Notes: generated from the letters alone by a model not told the origin. Numbered from the stretch's first letter, positions 26,422-35,015 are shown. The stretch is DNA of 64,000 bases from Taibaiella chishuiensis (GCF_003014535.1 NZ_PYGD01000003.1:346564-410563); one strand, 5' to 3'. Numbers and translations: made by a program.

Positions 26422-26455
26422 AAAATTCAAAAACCTTCCGCATTTGGAAGGTTTT
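26422..26455 (-). terminator. Terminator after the ribosomal protein THX gene
   Basis: A perfect 10-bp stem (AAAACCTTCC / GGAAGGTTTT) with a 6-base loop. On the minus strand it is followed by TTGAATTTTA, 4 bases after the stop. Confidence 0.75.
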
Positions 26456-26458
26456 CAA

Positions 26459-26581
26459 TTAAGCTTTTGCTTTTGTAGCTGCTGCTTTTGCTGCGTTTTT
26501 CTTAGCTTTATCCGGACGGGATACGCCAAAAGTGCCCAAAGTGATTTTTCCTTTTTTGGTGCGTTTGTCACCTCTACCCAT
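26459..26581 (-). CDS. 30S ribosomal protein THX (bTHXm type)
   Basis: 40 residues: starts MGRGDKRTKKGKITLGTFG, then VSRPDK and an Ala/Lys-rich tail (AAKAAATKAKA). It is a small basic ribosomal protein found in Bacteroidota and Thermus, stabilising the 30S head. It is too short for usual gene callers. The ATG lies at 26579-26581 and the TAA at 26459-26461, with a terminator close behind. Confidence 0.9.
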   Translation of the reverse strand: MGRGDKRTKKGKITLGTFGVSRPDKAKKNAAKAAATKAKA

Positions 26582-26624
26582 GGTAATCTGTATTTAAAGA
26601 ATAATGAATAAAACGCGAAAATAC

Positions 26625-26653
26625 AAAAACCCGTGATATAATCACGGGTTTTT
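26625..26653 (-). terminator. Terminator after the HU gene
   Basis: A 13-bp perfect stem (AAAAACCCGTGAT and its complement) with a 3-base loop, 21 bases after the HU stop. Confidence 0.85.
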
Positions 26654-26674
26654 GTGTATTTAGCTCATTCGAAA

Positions 26675-26956
26675 TTACTTTTTACCGCCGATTTTTGTGG
26701 CAAATTCTTTACCTGCCTTAAAGCGTGGAACTTTGCGTGCCTTGATTTTGATCACTTCACCGGTCTGGGGATTCCGTCCGTTACGTGCAGAGCGCTCAGA
26801 TACGGAAAAGGTACCGAAACCCACTAAAGTAACACGGTCGCCTTTTTTCAGGGCGCCGGTAACGGCAGTAGTAAAAGAATCTAAAGCTGCATTAGCCTGG
26901 GCTTTAGTAAGACCTGCATCTTTGGCGAGTTTGTCAACTAATTCTGCTTTGTTCAT
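26675..26956 (-). CDS. hup: DNA-binding protein HU
   Basis: 93 residues. Alpha-helical dimerisation part ([20 protein letters not shown]), then the beta-arm with [12 protein letters not shown] and [11 protein letters not shown]. It is a non-specific DNA-bending nucleoid protein and is complete for the family. It has a well-formed promoter upstream and a terminator downstream. Confidence 0.95.
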   Translation of the reverse strand: MNKAELVDKLAKDAGLTKAQANAALDSFTTAVTGALKKGDRVTLVGFGTFSVSERSARNGRNPQTGEVIKIKARKVPRFKAGKEFATKIGGKK

Positions 26957-27286
26957 AACTGGTGGTGTTTTTTAAATGAATGAATTATTAGGTTAGTAAT
27001 AAATGTTATAGGCAAATATACTCTTCTTTTAATCATAACCAAATTTTTCAAAAAAATATTCCGGCCTGTAACCCTTTGCTGGTTTGCTTTTCCACAAATT
27101 ATTAACAGGTTTTTGTCTGGTTTTTGTCCCGAAAAAGGCCGGCAGTAAGGCCTTTCAGGCGGTGCATTTCATATGGTTTTTTTTACTTTTTCTTGGAAAG
27201 TCGCTTCTGTACTGAATTTCATGGCTTTTTTTATACCCTGTTTCCGGTAGTTAATAACACCGGTATCGCCTCATTCCGGTTGCCGG
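26957..27286. other. Intergenic region between HU and the SRPBCC gene
   Basis: 330 bases. The first 90 hold the HU promoter (27013-27043). The rest is T-rich on the plus strand. A plus-strand frame at 27124-27390 runs into the SRPBCC gene antisense and has no supporting feature; I see no other gene. Confidence 0.6.
27013..27043 (-). promoter_or_regulatory. Promoter of the HU gene
   Basis: On the minus strand TTTG, a 19-base spacer and TATATTTG, an exact match to the Bacteroidota -33/-7 consensus. It gives a leader of about 50 bases to the ATG at 26956. Confidence 0.75.
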
Positions 27287-27850
27287 CTACCAGATCGATG
27301 CCGTCATTTTTCCGCTGCTTTCGCAGAGTTTTTTCAGGTTGGCCAGCCCGCTCGAAAAGTCTTTGTCCATCGTGGCGTCCATATCCATAAACAGCAGCAT
27401 GGTGTTCATCGGGTAGGAGAAGCGGGTATTGAAACCCCATACCACGTTTACGGCATTGCCGGCAGTCTTGAGCTGGTAATATACCGCAGCTTTGCTTTCA
27501 AACGGTTTCAGGAAGTGCAGGTCTATATCGATACGTTCCATGGGTACCAGAGCTTTGTATGTCTGGCTGCCGCTGCCCACGTCGCCATTGCCTTCCCAGC
27601 GGTAAACGGCGCCCGGAGCGCCGTCCGTACCGCTGATACTGCGTTTCATATTCGGGTCGTATACCGACCAGGGATCCCATTTCTGGAAATTGGCGAAGCT
27701 GCTTATGTTTTTCCAGACGATCTCCCGGGGCGCATTGATGGTGATGCTGCGTTCGAAGTGATAGTCTTTAGGTAAAAACAGGCCGGCGACCAATATAAAT
27801 ACGACGACAAGGCCGATGATCGTACCCAGGATCTTCAGGAATTTTTTCAT
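27287..27850 (-). CDS. SRPBCC/polyketide-cyclase-like protein with N-terminal anchor
   Basis: 187 residues. Membrane segment about 5-27 (LKILGTIIGLVVVFILVAGLFL), then a START-like SRPBCC fold with FERSITINAPREIVWKNISSFANFQKWDPW, a phospholipid-binding-like cavity motif, and a C-terminal long helix (DKDFSSGLANLKKLCES). Such proteins bind hydrophobic ligands. Ligand unknown. Start chosen at ATG 27850; an upstream ATG would add 10 residues before the anchor. Confidence 0.85.
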   Translation of the reverse strand: MKKFLKILGTIIGLVVVFILVAGLFLPKDYHFERSITINAPREIVWKNISSFANFQKWDPWSVYDPNMKRSISGTDGAPGAVYRWEGNGDVGSGSQTYKALVPMERIDIDLHFLKPFESKAAVYYQLKTAGNAVNVVWGFNTRFSYPMNTMLLFMDMDATMDKDFSSGLANLKKLCESSGKMTASIW

Positions 27851-28019
27851 GTGTTGATGTTTTGGTGTGGATGGTTGCACCGGCTTAACAGCAGGTGTGG
27901 TTATCTGTTTAAAGATGATGAGTGTATGCGGCTACGGGAGCCTGCAGGAGCGGGATGCCTGAAGGTCCCGGCAATAGCGGCTTCTGTATTGATGGGATAA
28001 AAATAAAATTTTTTTGATA

Positions 28020-28047
28020 AAAAGTAAATCCCCGGTACCGGGGATTT
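28020..28047 (-). terminator. Terminator after the MauE-thioredoxin gene
   Basis: A palindrome AAATCCCCGG and its complement at 28026-28047; the minus strand continues into ACTTTTTATC. Confidence 0.7.
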
Positions 28048-28071
28048 AAAAAGGGGACGCTGGCGTTGGGC

Positions 28072-28998
28072 TTACTGTTTCAGCCATTCTTCCGTTTCGG
28101 CCAGGTTTAGCTCGGGTATGGATATTTTACGGATGATGGTGGTATCCTTCATCCAGAAGATACAGGGTACGCCGTCATTACCGGAAAGCTGCACCATGTC
28201 TACGAAGTCCTTCTGGCTTACGAAATGAAAAGGTATATTGTCGGCTTTGGTGTCGGCCATAAAATCGGCAAGCCTGGCAGCTCTTGTACTGTCGGTGCCG
28301 CTGGGGAATATAATATAGAAGGGCAGGAAAGGGCTCTTCCGTTTCATTTCCGTAATAATCTTTGCAGCATCGCGGCAATGGCTGCAGCCCAGGCTCATAA
28401 AGCAGAGGATATGCCGGCCTTGCCGTAACTCGGTCTTGGGCTGCTCTTTCTGATCGGGTTGGTACAGGCGGCTCAGGGGCAGGTTTAACTGCTGTTTCAG
28501 CGGGTATATTACAAAAGGAATCGCGATCAGTACGAGGCTTACCGGCAGGGTAATGATGTTGAGCAAATTGCTGTCACGGGTGCGGTAAAAGCGGATCAGC
28601 AGACCGATACCGGCCATCAGGCCTATGTTTTTCAGGAGCGAGGCTGCGGGCGACATCGGGGCGATACTACCCATGCACCCGCAGTTCACATCGTTGCCCT
28701 GGGTAATCCAGAGCAACACCAGGTGCAGGCTGAAAAGGATCAGCATACCCAGGCTCAGTTTTAATACCCACCGCCTGGCGCCAAACACATTAACCACCAT
28801 AAGCAGGCCCAGGGCCAGCTCCAGCCCGATAAAGAAACGTGCCAGCAATGCCGACATATGCCAGGGCAGGTGTAGCTGGCTGTTGATCGTATACTCAAAA
28901 TATTGTACCGGCTCTGTTTTCGTATAGGCGGAAAAAACAAAGAATGCGCCGATGCCGACCGAAAGCAGGATCAATAATATTTTGCCGATTAATTTCAT
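28072..28998 (-). CDS. MauE/DoxX-type membrane protein fused to a thioredoxin domain
   Basis: 308 residues. Four hydrophobic segments span about 5-160, with a redox pair NCGCMG facing a membrane side near residue 107. A thioredoxin-like domain follows at about 195-305 with the CxxC motif GCSHCRD. The MauE/DoxX part relates to the membrane electron-carrier family (VKOR-like function). It could pass disulfide electrons between membrane and periplasm. It is single, followed by a terminator. Confidence 0.85.
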   Translation of the reverse strand: MKLIGKILLILLSVGIGAFFVFSAYTKTEPVQYFEYTINSQLHLPWHMSALLARFFIGLELALGLLMVVNVFGARRWVLKLSLGMLILFSLHLVLLWITQGNDVNCGCMGSIAPMSPAASLLKNIGLMAGIGLLIRFYRTRDSNLLNIITLPVSLVLIAIPFVIYPLKQQLNLPLSRLYQPDQKEQPKTELRQGRHILCFMSLGCSHCRDAAKIITEMKRKSPFLPFYIIFPSGTDSTRAARLADFMADTKADNIPFHFVSQKDFVDMVQLSGNDGVPCIFWMKDTTIIRKISIPELNLAETEEWLKQ

Positions 28999-29012
28999 GA
29001 TTCAAAAATAAA

Positions 29013-29038
29013 GCCGGCACCCCATCTGGAATGCCGGC
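29013..29038 (-). terminator. Terminator after the 29076 lipoprotein gene
   Basis: Stem GCCGGCA / TGCCGGC with a 12-base loop; the minus strand then reads TTTATTTTTG. It is 38 bases past the stop. Confidence 0.65.
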
Positions 29039-29075
29039 ATAATGTTAATATACCTGTTAATTAAGGAAATGTATA

Positions 29076-29606
29076 TTATTTCGGAATGCTGAATTTGCCA
29101 TCGGCAATATTCTGCTGGTTGGGATTTTCCAGGCCATCGGGAGTAACCGTGAAATTAAAGCTGCCTTCGATCTTATCGCCATCGCCGGTAACGGTGATCA
29201 TGTTGGCGGAGTCTACCCTGGCCAGGAAAGCGGTAGGGGTACCGTTGTTCAGGATGGTATATACACCGGCAACGCCCTGCTGGATGTAATATACGCCGGG
29301 GCCATTGTAGTTGTTGATGTTCAGGTTTATGCTCGTATTGGATTTCGGATCTTTATTGGCGCTGTTCATGATACCATAAACGGTCAGTACCCTGATACCG
29401 CCTACCGTTGCATCCTGGTAGCCTTTGGTTTCCGCTATGAAATTTACACCATTCACCACAGCCGTAAAGTCGCCCTGGAAAGGGTTCCTCATGGTATCCT
29501 TACCGGGTACATCAGGCGTTGCATCATAATTGCTGGAGCAGGAAGTTGATGCAGACAATACGCCAATGCTTAAACAAACAAAAGCCAGTTGGATAAATTT
29601 TTTCAT
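29076..29606 (-). CDS. Small lipoprotein, DUF6252-like
   Basis: 176 residues. Lipobox STSC-S (about Cys23), then beta-rich: FTAVVNGVNFIAETKGYQDAT, RVLTVYGIMNS, GVYYIQQG, and EGSFNFTVT near the end. The order matches the DUF6252 pattern of a single beta-sandwich. Function unknown. It is separated from the DUF5074 gene by 113 bases and has its own terminator, so it may be outside the B12 operon. Confidence 0.65.
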   Translation of the reverse strand: MKKFIQLAFVCLSIGVLSASTSCSSNYDATPDVPGKDTMRNPFQGDFTAVVNGVNFIAETKGYQDATVGGIRVLTVYGIMNSANKDPKSNTSINLNINNYNGPGVYYIQQGVAGVYTILNNGTPTAFLARVDSANMITVTGDGDKIEGSFNFTVTPDGLENPNQQNIADGKFSIPK

Positions 29607-29719
29607 ACGGTTAAATTAATAAATCGTTTTATATTAAGTGTGTAATACCCGTAAAGATATAATTTACGGATATAATTCCAAATACTTGCCCGCATTTTTT
29701 TCAGGGTTCATAACCCGTC

Positions 29720-30817
29720 TCAGGGCTTAAACAGGAAATATCCCGGGCCCAGGTCGGTATCGAAACGGTTTACCTGGCTGCCGTCCTGCCGGTAAATCGT
29801 TACCGAACCCTTTTGCAGGAAGCCTTTCGGGTCGCCCAGGTAAATAAAGCCGGTTACCGGGTCGATGCCCAGGCCCCAGTAGTACTGTAGCGGTTGCGCA
29901 GCAATAAACTGCTGTGCCGGCAGGGTGGTTGCACTTATGGGCATACGGTACAAGCCGTTGTAGGCCGTTCCACCCGAATAGTTGACACCCAGGTAGTACA
30001 GCGTGTCCTTAGTTGGGTTAAATACAGGTTTCATTACATCGGCCTGGTCGGGAAACACGAAGCTTTTGAGGATACTGCGTGTTGCCGGGTCGATCTGGGT
30101 GAGCGATGCGGTCTTTTTCTTGTACACATTACCGGCAAGCACCCATAATTTCTGATCGCGGTCTACAGTCACCTGCTGGGGCGCACGGCCCGCCAGTGGT
30201 ATACGGTGGGTAATGGTATCGCCAATAGGATCGATCTCGTAGAGGTAGCTACAGGCGGTGTCCCAGTTGCAGGCATATACCTTACCGTTCAGCAGGGTCA
30301 TGCCTTCGGTGTTTTTATAGTCGGTGGCGATCTTGCCTGTTACCTGCATCGTTTTCGGGTTCACGATATTGATCTGTGCATAAAACAGGCTGCTTACATA
30401 CATTTTGTCTTCGCTTACCGGCAGCATATACCGGGGCTTGGGCACCGCTATACTACCGGTTTGCCTGAAGTCCTTCTGACTTACGATCGTTATCTTGTCG
30501 GAGTTATTAACCGCGAGGTAAAGGTTGCCGTCGAGCAGGGTCATGCTTTGCAGCACATCGCCCAGCGCCTGGCCGCCATTGGCCTGCGCATAAACATTGT
30601 TGGATACCGTACCCTGGTCAATATTGTAAACCGTGAGGGAGGCATTTCCGTTACCCATGGCGCCCTCGTCGGCAATGTAGACCTGGCGGCCTTCGCCGGC
30701 CGGTGGCGGACTGGTGGTATCGGGCTTGTCCTTAACGCAGGCAGCCAGCAGGCACAGCAATGCCACTGCAACCAGCCTGCTGTTTTGGGTTATCTGTTGT
30801 CGTGTAATACGGCTCAT
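29720..30817 (-). CDS. DUF5074-type beta-propeller lipoprotein, BtuG-like
   Basis: 365 residues. Lipobox LLAAC-V (about Cys27), then a seven-bladed-type propeller with repeated LYLAVNN / KMYVSSL / KVYACNW / LWVLAG strands of the YncE kind. In Bacteroides the surface lipoprotein BtuG (a YncE/DUF5074-like propeller) binds vitamin B12 with high affinity. Here the gene is in a riboswitch operon with a DUF4465 gene, which supports the same role. Its ATG at 30817 overlaps the upstream stop by 4 bases. The B12 role is inferred from family and context. Confidence 0.8.
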   Translation of the reverse strand: MSRITRQQITQNSRLVAVALLCLLAACVKDKPDTTSPPPAGEGRQVYIADEGAMGNGNASLTVYNIDQGTVSNNVYAQANGGQALGDVLQSMTLLDGNLYLAVNNSDKITIVSQKDFRQTGSIAVPKPRYMLPVSEDKMYVSSLFYAQINIVNPKTMQVTGKIATDYKNTEGMTLLNGKVYACNWDTACSYLYEIDPIGDTITHRIPLAGRAPQQVTVDRDQKLWVLAGNVYKKKTASLTQIDPATRSILKSFVFPDQADVMKPVFNPTKDTLYYLGVNYSGGTAYNGLYRMPISATTLPAQQFIAAQPLQYYWGLGIDPVTGFIYLGDPKGFLQKGSVTIYRQDGSQVNRFDTDLGPGYFLFKP

Positions 30818-31818
30818 CGTTTGCTCACTTTTAATACGGATTTATCCCTGCCATTGTCGATCTGCAGGAAGTAAAGCCCGGCGGTAAGCCCGGCCATATT
30901 TACAGTGGTATGGCGCCTGAAGTCGCCGTTGGTAATGGTTCTGCCGCCAAGGTCGCTCAGCTGGTAATGCAGCGGCTCGCCGGAGGCTACTTCCAGATGC
31001 AGCAGGTCGGTTATAGGGTTAGGGTAGTACCGCAGCTGCAGGTCTATAGCCAGTTGGTTGATGCCGGTTGGTTTATTGCTGTTGAGCACACCCACCGCGT
31101 TCAGGTCAAAACCGCCCGATGGGAATACCGAAGGGTAAGGATCGTTGATCTTCCGGTTGTTCTTATCCCTGGAGGCATGGGCGTCGTCGATCGAGCCAAC
31201 CACATCGACCAAGCGGATATGGGTAATGTTGTTGACATCCAGTCCCGACTCGTTTTTGAGCTCTTCCAGGTCGAAGGGCGTGCCGTAGCCGGCAATATAT
31301 TTACCGGCAAGGTTATTGACGAAGCGGGCATCCATATAGCTGAAGTTGTCGATCTGCGCAGTATCCTGCGTATTGCTGGTTGCCGGGAAACGATAGAAAT
31401 GGCTGCCATCGGAACTTACTTCCACGAAGGCCAGTTCCAGGTAAGCCATCGTAGAATCTTCGGGGTTGGCAAAGCCGTTTTCGAAAATGGCGAAGTCGGG
31501 ACCGGGCCCGTTGTGGATCGGGTAGGCGAAGGTAAGTACAGCCACGCCGCTATCGCCCAGGCTCAGTACATCGGCATCGGGGTAGCCCAGTGCAGATGCA
31601 GCGGTGCCCAATACCGGCTTGCCCAGCGGTTTGTCGGCAATGTCCAGCCAGCCGCGTTCGAAGGTGCAGCCCGAAGCCCAGTCCCTGAAGCGGTTGTCGC
31701 TGGCATGTATAGCGTCGTTGCCCGGTACTTTAACCTGTGGTGGAAATTGGGCAAAGGCAGCGGTACAACCCGCGGTTAAAGAAAGCAGGACAAAACTGAG
31801 GGTCCGTAATTTTTTCAT
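30814..31818 (-). CDS. T9SS-exported surface protein of a cobalamin-linked family
   Basis: 334 residues. Signal peptide about 1-23. The N-terminal part reads VKVPGNDAIHASDNRFRDWASGC and FAIFENGFANPEDSTMAYLELAFVEVSSDG; such proteins are often encoded in cobalamin-riboswitch operons. A T9SS sorting domain occupies the last 75 or so residues (YYPNPITDLLHLEV ... KSVLKVSKR). Probably a secreted or surface protein that works with the DUF5074 and DUF4465 proteins. Its ligand is unknown. The stop is coupled to the DUF5074 start. Confidence 0.75.
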   Translation of the reverse strand: MKKLRTLSFVLLSLTAGCTAAFAQFPPQVKVPGNDAIHASDNRFRDWASGCTFERGWLDIADKPLGKPVLGTAASALGYPDADVLSLGDSGVAVLTFAYPIHNGPGPDFAIFENGFANPEDSTMAYLELAFVEVSSDGSHFYRFPATSNTQDTAQIDNFSYMDARFVNNLAGKYIAGYGTPFDLEELKNESGLDVNNITHIRLVDVVGSIDDAHASRDKNNRKINDPYPSVFPSGGFDLNAVGVLNSNKPTGINQLAIDLQLRYYPNPITDLLHLEVASGEPLHYQLSDLGGRTITNGDFRRHTTVNMAGLTAGLYFLQIDNGRDKSVLKVSKR

Positions 31819-31831
31819 AACACGAAATTAA

Positions 31832-31872
31832 ATAAAAAAAGAAACCCGTAACCGGTGCCGGTCGCGGGTTTC
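31832..31872 (-). terminator. Intra-operon terminator or attenuator
   Basis: On the minus strand the stem GAAACCCG / CGGGTTTC, with an inner ACCGG / CCGGT pairing, is followed by CTTTTTTTATTT. It lies between the DUF4465 gene and the next gene in the 69-base gap, and could lower expression of the downstream pair. Confidence 0.75.
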
Positions 31873-31887
31873 CATGGTCAATGATTT

Positions 31888-33162
31888 TTAGTTGGTCTTC
31901 GCGAAACGTAAGGTACCCGAACGGGTGCCCTGGCTTTCGGTCAGTTTAATAAAGTACAGGCCATTGGTCAGCTCGGCGATATCGATCTGCTGTGCATGTT
32001 TAACGGTCATTACCTGGCGGCCTTCGATGCTGTAGATCACGGCGTCAACCGCAGTTGCCGATTGGATATGCAGTACATCTTTAGCCGGGTTGGGGCTTAT
32101 GCTGGCAGTAAGGCTGTTGTCGGGCGTCTGGAAGATGCCGGTGCCGGGCAGGGTTTTAAACATGGCGGTATCCCAGTCGGAGAAGCTGCCGTCGCCGCAT
32201 GCTGCCCGTACGTGGGCATAATACGTGGTATTGCTGTTGAGGCTGCCGGCGGTATAATTGGTAACGGTTACATTGGTGGTTGCAGCAGTAGGCGCCAGCG
32301 TTGCAGACTGGTCTATGGCTACCTGGTAACCCGGGGTAACCTCGGCCAAACCATTGCTCCAGTTGAGTTGTGCACCGTTAATCGTCATGCCGGATGCAAC
32401 CAGGTTCAGTGCCGACGGACATTTGCCGTCGCTGGTAATCAGGTTGTCCATGGCAAAGTAAGCCGGTGTGTTAATGCCGTACATCGGGTGGGTATCGCTG
32501 GATACCAGGTCGAAAGTCAGGCTGTCCACATTACCGAGGCTGGTCAGGTCGGTCCATTTCCAGTTATTGACCAGTACCGGGCTGGCGGTATTGGTATAGT
32601 CGGCCAGGGTAACCGATACGCTGTCGGTGCTTTTAACGCCGGCCAGGTAACCCCTTACGATCAGTTTCAGCCAATGGTGGTTGTTGGCATAGAAGCCGTT
32701 GGCAAGTATATAACGGTAAGCATATACCGAGTTGGTAAAGTAAGCGCCGTATACTTTGTGGCTGGCTGCTGCGCCTGTCAGTTTTGCGCCTACAGGCACT
32801 GACGGATAAGGAGTCGGTCCCGAAAAGTCGATTGGAACAAAGGCGATGGCATAGTTGGTGGAATTGTTATAACCCTTGCCCGGTATGGCTACCGCGGCTT
32901 TGGCATAGGAGGTGCGCATTGTGTCTGTAGCATTGGACACGTTAAAGTCGCCCCAGGAAGAGTTGGAAACGCTGCCGTAAAATTTGGCGTTACCGCTCTG
33001 TATAGCATAGGTGCCGGGACCGGGGTATTTGGTTTCGAGATAACCGGTATCGGGGCCGGCCAGTACTACATCTTCGAAGGTGGAAGTAGTTTGTGCGCCT
33101 GCGGTAAGACTGCCGAAGCAAAGCAGCGAAGCTGCCAGTAAGTGGTGTAATTTGTATTGCAT
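31888..33162 (-). CDS. DUF4465 protein, BtuH-like, with FN3 and T9SS domains
   Basis: 424 residues. Signal peptide 1-23 (SLTAGAQ). A DUF4465 domain spans about 24-245 (STFEDVVLAG ... YFAMDNLI), an FN3-like module with ALNLVASGMTINGAQLNWS and ATTNVTVTNYTAGSLNSNTTYYAHV follows at about 255-340, and the T9SS tail starts near 350 (ASISPNPAKDVLHI). DUF4465 lipoproteins such as BtuH in Bacteroides bind vitamin B12 at the surface. In this window the domain is on a T9SS substrate, not a lipoprotein. It is preceded by a cobalamin riboswitch, which supports the assignment. Confidence 0.85.
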   Translation of the reverse strand: MQYKLHHLLAASLLCFGSLTAGAQTTSTFEDVVLAGPDTGYLETKYPGPGTYAIQSGNAKFYGSVSNSSWGDFNVSNATDTMRTSYAKAAVAIPGKGYNNSTNYAIAFVPIDFSGPTPYPSVPVGAKLTGAAASHKVYGAYFTNSVYAYRYILANGFYANNHHWLKLIVRGYLAGVKSTDSVSVTLADYTNTASPVLVNNWKWTDLTSLGNVDSLTFDLVSSDTHPMYGINTPAYFAMDNLITSDGKCPSALNLVASGMTINGAQLNWSNGLAEVTPGYQVAIDQSATLAPTAATTNVTVTNYTAGSLNSNTTYYAHVRAACGDGSFSDWDTAMFKTLPGTGIFQTPDNSLTASISPNPAKDVLHIQSATAVDAVIYSIEGRQVMTVKHAQQIDIAELTNGLYFIKLTESQGTRSGTLRFAKTN

Positions 33163-33611
33163 AATCTTTGATTAAGGTACAGCATCATGATGCAGCTCCT
33201 GGAGGGCAATACACACGGGGTGCGGAAGAGAAATAGATTTCCCCTGGAGAAAACGATCCCGCATCCTCGCCTTTATTCCCGAAAGCTACAGATATTTTAT
33301 GCCAAAGGCAGGTCTTCTGACTTGTCTGTTCATGCCGGCGGCCTTCCCGTAGTAATGCTACAGTGGCTTGCTTGCCGGTATGCGGAGGATGCGGTTGTTT
33401 TATCGTTCCGTTATCGCTCCCCAGGCTTACAGCAGCGGGTACTGTTCCGGATTCACACCGGATTCCCTTTTTCATTCCGCCACGAGGACGGAAAACCTTT
33501 TGCAGCGCAAAGGTAATTAAAAATTAAAATGGCGTAGAATTTAAAATAATGTTCGAAATTTGTATACCGGATCAACGATCCCGGTTCCCAGGGCCATTTA
33601 TATAGCTTTTT
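33163..33611. other. Leader of the B12 operon and upstream intergenic DNA
   Basis: 449 bases between divergent genes. Most is the riboswitch and the 140-base leader between it and the ATG at 33162. The last 110 bases hold the operon promoter (AT-rich, 33515-33570) and the start of the Smr gene region. No further gene. Confidence 0.7.
33303..33500 (-). promoter_or_regulatory. Cobalamin (AdoCbl-type) riboswitch
   Basis: On the minus strand the conserved elements appear in order: GGGAATCCGGTGTGAATCC, then the B12 box core GGAACAGTACCCGCTGCTGTAAG, GGGGAGCG, GCCACTGT, GGGAAGGCCGCC, then AAGTCAGAAGACCTGCC. Order and sequence match the cobalamin riboswitch. It should repress the DUF4465-T9SS-DUF5074 operon when cobalamin is plentiful. 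Outer limits are approximate. Confidence 0.93.
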
Positions 33612-34622
33612 ATGAAATACTCCATCGGTGATATTATTTTGTTGAAACGTACGGGAGAAGAAGGACGCGTGGTAAGTTATGTCAACAACGAAATGATAGA
33701 GGTCGAAGTAGGGGGCACCCATTTCCCGGTATTTATGGACGAAGTCGATCATCCCTACCTGAAATGGTTCACGGAAAAGAAAAAGAAAGCAGCGCCCGTA
33801 GTAAGGCTCGCAGAGCAGATCCCGGTAGAGTCCCGGCAGTCTATCGGCGCGCATCTTGCTTCCGGTTTCCATCTTTCCTTCCTGCCGGTATTCCGCTTCG
33901 ATGAGTTCGAAGATGTTGTCGATAAACTTAAAGCGTACTTCATTAACCAGACGCCCCACCGGCTGCTGCTGCAGTACGAGTGCTTCAACCATACCGGCTC
34001 CCTTTTCCGCCATAAAACGGAGCTGCAGCCCTTCTCGCATTTTTACCTGCACGATATTCCCTTCGATGAGATGCACGAGCAGCCGCGCTTTTCGTGGGTG
34101 GTACAGCAAACGGGCGCCGGCAGCCGTATGGCCTGTATAAGCGATACGCTCCGGATCAAACCCAAAAAACTGTTTGAATACATCAGCAGCATCCAGCGCG
34201 AAAACCAGCCCATGTTCCATATCCGCCTGGCTACCGAATTCCCGCCGGTTGCGGCGCCCGAAGAAAAGCCGGTAGACGAAAAAACGCTGAAGGAATCTAT
34301 TGCCGCATTGGTGCAGGAACAAAAGGTGAAAAAGGAAAAACCGGTAGACGAGATCGACCTGCACATTGAAAAACTGGTACACTCGGTTGCCGGCCTCAGC
34401 AACTACGATATGCTGTCGATCCAGCTCGATGCCTTCGAAGATGCCTTGTATAAGGCCATACAGGCCCATCAGCAGTCGCTGGTGGTGATCCACGGCGTAG
34501 GTAAAGGCAAATTGAAAGAGGAGATACACTCGCTGTTGAAGTCGGTTGCGGAAGTCGATTTTTTCCAGCATGAATGGAGTCCGCGCTACGGTTATGGGGC
34601 CACGCAGATCTTCTTTCGCTAG
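33612..34622 (+). CDS. Smr-domain protein with DUF2027 N-terminus
   Basis: 336 residues. N-terminal SH3-like KOW segment (SIGDIILLKRTGEEGRVVSYVNNE), DUF2027 beta-sandwich about 80-230, then a C-terminal Smr domain with EIDLHIEKL (in place of the usual LDLHG), VVIHGVGKGKLKEEI and YGYGATQIFFR. In MutS2-like proteins Smr has nuclease or ribosome-rescue activity. The role of the DUF2027-Smr form in Bacteroidota is not established. Confidence 0.9.
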   Translation: MKYSIGDIILLKRTGEEGRVVSYVNNEMIEVEVGGTHFPVFMDEVDHPYLKWFTEKKKKAAPVVRLAEQIPVESRQSIGAHLASGFHLSFLPVFRFDEFEDVVDKLKAYFINQTPHRLLLQYECFNHTGSLFRHKTELQPFSHFYLHDIPFDEMHEQPRFSWVVQQTGAGSRMACISDTLRIKPKKLFEYISSIQRENQPMFHIRLATEFPPVAAPEEKPVDEKTLKESIAALVQEQKVKKEKPVDEIDLHIEKLVHSVAGLSNYDMLSIQLDAFEDALYKAIQAHQQSLVVIHGVGKGKLKEEIHSLLKSVAEVDFFQHEWSPRYGYGATQIFFR

Positions 34623-34758
34623 GCGTTCAATGTCCCTTGGAAACAGGCTTTAAGCGATTGTTGCTTAGTAACTACAGATAAAAAACTGTATTATGCAACA
34701 GAAACTGTTAATTTTGAAAAATAAGCAGGAAATAAGCCTGTATTGCACAATTTTTCGT

Positions 34759-34766
34759 TACGTTTG
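34759..34766 (+). promoter_or_regulatory. Putative -7 element of cspA
   Basis: TACGTTTG matches TAnnTTTG and lies 29 bases before the ATG. A TTG lies 13 bases upstream, less than the usual spacing, so only the -7 box is convincing. Confidence 0.4.
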
Positions 34767-34795
34767 CGCATTGTTAATATTTTATTTAAAACACA

Positions 34796-34987
34796 ATGCA
34801 AGAAGGAACAGTAAAATTTTTCAATGAAACCAAGGGATTTGGCTTCATTACTCCTACAAACGGTGGTTCAGATGTATTCGTTCATATCTCCGACCTGAAA
34901 GGAGAGATTCGCGAAGGCGATAAAGTTACATTTGACGTACAGGATGGCAGGAAAGGACCAAACGCAGTTAATGTAACCGTGCTTTAA
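34796..34987 (+). CDS. cspA: Cold-shock domain protein
   Basis: 63 residues. Single cold-shock OB-fold domain: [20 protein letters not shown] with RNP1 (KGFGFI) and RNP2 (VFVHIS), ending [13 protein letters not shown]. An RNA chaperone that melts secondary structure. Single gene with its own promoter and terminator. Confidence 0.95.
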   Translation: MQEGTVKFFNETKGFGFITPTNGGSDVFVHISDLKGEIREGDKVTFDVQDGRKGPNAVNVTVL

Positions 34988-35015
34988 CGAGCTTTATAAT
35001 AGTTTAGTCTGTTGG

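Noticed and set aside
33185..33475. Minus-strand frame of 96 codons in the B12 leader
   Set aside because: It coincides with the conserved cobalamin riboswitch, which explains the sequence.
33453..34571. Minus-strand frame of 372 codons opposite the Smr gene
   Set aside because: Antisense shadow of a gene with DUF2027 and Smr motifs; it also runs into the riboswitch.
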